Of a stretch of DNA of 64,000 nt, positions 62,892 to 64,000 are shown piece after piece. Position 1 is the stretch's first letter. Each line of letters opens with the position of its first letter. The DNA lies in contig NZ_SRIB01000005.1 of NCBI RefSeq assembly GCF_004684055.1, positions 1 to 64,000 of the forward strand, given 5' to 3'. The notes below the pieces were generated by a model. That model ran no database searches. It was not told the origin of the DNA and saw only the letters and a list, made by a program, of their open reading frames with translations. A program made the position numbers and the translations under genes. The DNA comes from Soehngenia longivitae (GTDB lineage Bacteria > Bacillota > Clostridia > Tissierellales > Tissierellaceae).

Positions 62892-64000
62892 TCATTTATT
62901 CAAATTACTGCCTTTAATTGTGAAAATTACTGGGTTTGAATTTGCGTCATATGGAAGGGCAGAGTTCATATATATTTTATCGTCTTCAATGTCATAGAAA
63001 GATTTCAAACCGAATACTTTTCCCAATTCAGTAAGTACAATATTATTAAGGTCGATTAGATATGCCTGATAAAAATCTGACTGACCAATATTTTCCAGCG
63101 CCAATATATTCGAATCGGATGTTTGAGTAAAGTACACAAAATCTTTATCTAAAGAACTGATTAAAGAATTTTTATTTAAATCATATATATACAATGAATT
63201 AGTATTTTTTGACTCGTCGAACTTCAAATATGCCAATGTTTCATTATTTATTACTGATGTCTTATATCCCTGATCAATATAATATAATTCACCTGATTCA
63301 TTAATTAAATAGATATTGTTATTTTTTTCAGGGTATAAAAGCTCTTCAATGATTATACTTTCATCATATGCTTTTATATTTGTAATGTTTTTATTTGTAT
63401 GGAAATGCAAAGAGTATTTCTCTTCACTTATATTATAGATATATATCCTAGAATCACTTTCTCCAGAATTATCAAGTAAGTACAATTCATTTTCATTTTT
63501 CCAAGAAAGTTTATCAATAGATTTGCCTTTTAATTCCTTTATATCTTTAATTATGTTTTCTTTGCTTATATACACGTATACATTTCCTTGGTCATCGATG
63601 AAACTTATATTGTTTGAACAACTGCACATTTGAGCATTTGTGATATTCGTGGTAGTAGATAATATTAGTTTCTTCGTTTTTAGTTTTAAATCATAATAAT
63701 ACAAGTTATGAGTGAGTATATTACCTGAATTATCAATTACATTATTGAGATATATAAACCCATTATCATAAGAATGGAATAAAACATCTCCATAATCGAT
63801 TAAACTAGAAACTAAAGTACGATTTGTTTTAATGATTTCCCCTGTTTGCATATCAACATATATGTCTAAATTGATAATAGGTACTTCCTCATTCATCTTT
63901 TGAAATACATTTTCAAAAGACACAATCCATAAGTATTTGTCTTCTTTGTTGATAATTTTTACATCAGGAGAAGTGGGAGAATATAACTCGAAATCAGCTT
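62892..64000 (-). CDS. partial protein with PepSY/YcdB-like N terminus and beta-propeller-like repeats
   Basis: The leftward frame stays open from a stop at 62892 to the window edge, so the start lies beyond base 64000; a GTG at 63923 is inside the gene, not the start. The readable part (about 368 residues) begins with KYLWIVSF and IYVDMQTGEIIK, resembling PepSY/YcdB-type modules. A series of ~45-residue beta repeats with SNNISFIDDQGNVYVY, NELYLLDNSGESDSRIY and NSLYIYDLNKNSLI follows, suggesting a WD40 or TolB-like propeller. Function is not assigned. Confidence 0.65.
   Translation of the reverse strand, partial: ADFELYSPTSPDVKIINKEDKYLWIVSFENVFQKMNEEVPIINLDIYVDMQTGEIIKTNRTLVSSLIDYGDVLFHSYDNGFIYLNNVIDNSGNILTHNLYYYDLKLKTKKLILSTTTNITNAQMCSCSNNISFIDDQGNVYVYISKENIIKDIKELKGKSIDKLSWKNENELYLLDNSGESDSRIYIYNISEEKYSLHFHTNKNITNIKAYDESIIIEELLYPEKNNNIYLINESGELYYIDQGYKTSVINNETLAYLKFDESKNTNSLYIYDLNKNSLISSLDKDFVYFTQTSDSNILALENIGQSDFYQAYLIDLNNIVLTELGKVFGLKSFYDIEDDKIYMNSALPYDANSNPVIFTIKGSNLNK

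Noticed and set aside
1-64000. CRISPR arrays, prophage genes or transposases
   Set aside because: No regularly spaced repeats, no phage structural genes and no DDE-type genes were found on either strand; the only mobile element is the intron tail.

Overview
The window looks like chromosome of a low-GC, anaerobic Gram-positive bacterium (Firmicutes, probably Clostridia or Tissierellia). The reasons are AT-rich DNA, strong AGGAGG or GAGGTG ribosome binding sites, frequent TTG and GTG starts, rubredoxin, an oxygen-sensitive radical-SAM sulfatase activator, and peptide-uptake and peptidase genes. The genus cannot be told from the sequence.

Region 1 (1-6.4 kb) is accessory. The window opens in the last two domains of a group II intron. 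A GntR repressor and an anaerobic sulfatase-maturating enzyme point left. Divergently, a sulfatase without signal peptide is followed by a mannose-family PTS (IIAB, IIC, IID). Together they look like a system that imports a sulfated sugar and desulfates it in the cytoplasm.

Region 2 (6.4-24.7 kb) is mostly housekeeping: an HdeD-like membrane protein, an acetyltransferase, an AI-2E-type permease, an AlkA-like glycosylase, six tRNAs (Gly, His, Lys, Lys, Leu, Arg), cca, glmM, degV, a second tRNA-Leu, then tig-clpP-clpX-lon-engB, a 52-residue rubredoxin, an anti-sigma-type ATPase, typA and cls.

Region 3 (24.7-34.7 kb) is peptide nutrition: pepT, a second degV and an oppABCDF-like operon. Two Opp subunits are unusual. 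OppC carries seven RCC1-like repeats, enough for a complete seven-bladed propeller, inserted in its first extracytoplasmic loop. OppF carries about 170 extra, largely coiled-coil residues between Walker A and the Q-loop. This is the most distinctive structure in the window.

Region 4 (34.7-49.7 kb) is mixed: a HAD phosphatase, a UvrD-type helicase, a PAP2 phosphatase, a nitroreductase, a TPR protein, map, a MATE exporter, a DUF1667 protein, an MgtC-like protein, tdk, a RodA-like protein, queG, kbl, a DUF503 protein, nth and a VanW-family protein.

Region 5 (49.7-54.6 kb) is a cobalamin-riboswitch-controlled BtuF-BtuC-BtuD uptake operon, whose ATPase has an extra C-terminal domain, followed by a class V aminotransferase. 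Region 6 (54.6-64 kb) is cell envelope: a leftward cluster (5-formyl-THF cyclo-ligase, GT4 glycosyltransferase, two DUF4330-like proteins, an O-antigen-ligase-like protein) and a rightward ftsE-ftsX-M23-ctpA cluster. The window ends inside a leftward propeller-like gene whose start lies beyond the edge.

Genes are mostly separated by clear hairpin terminators. No CRISPR array, prophage or transposase was seen.
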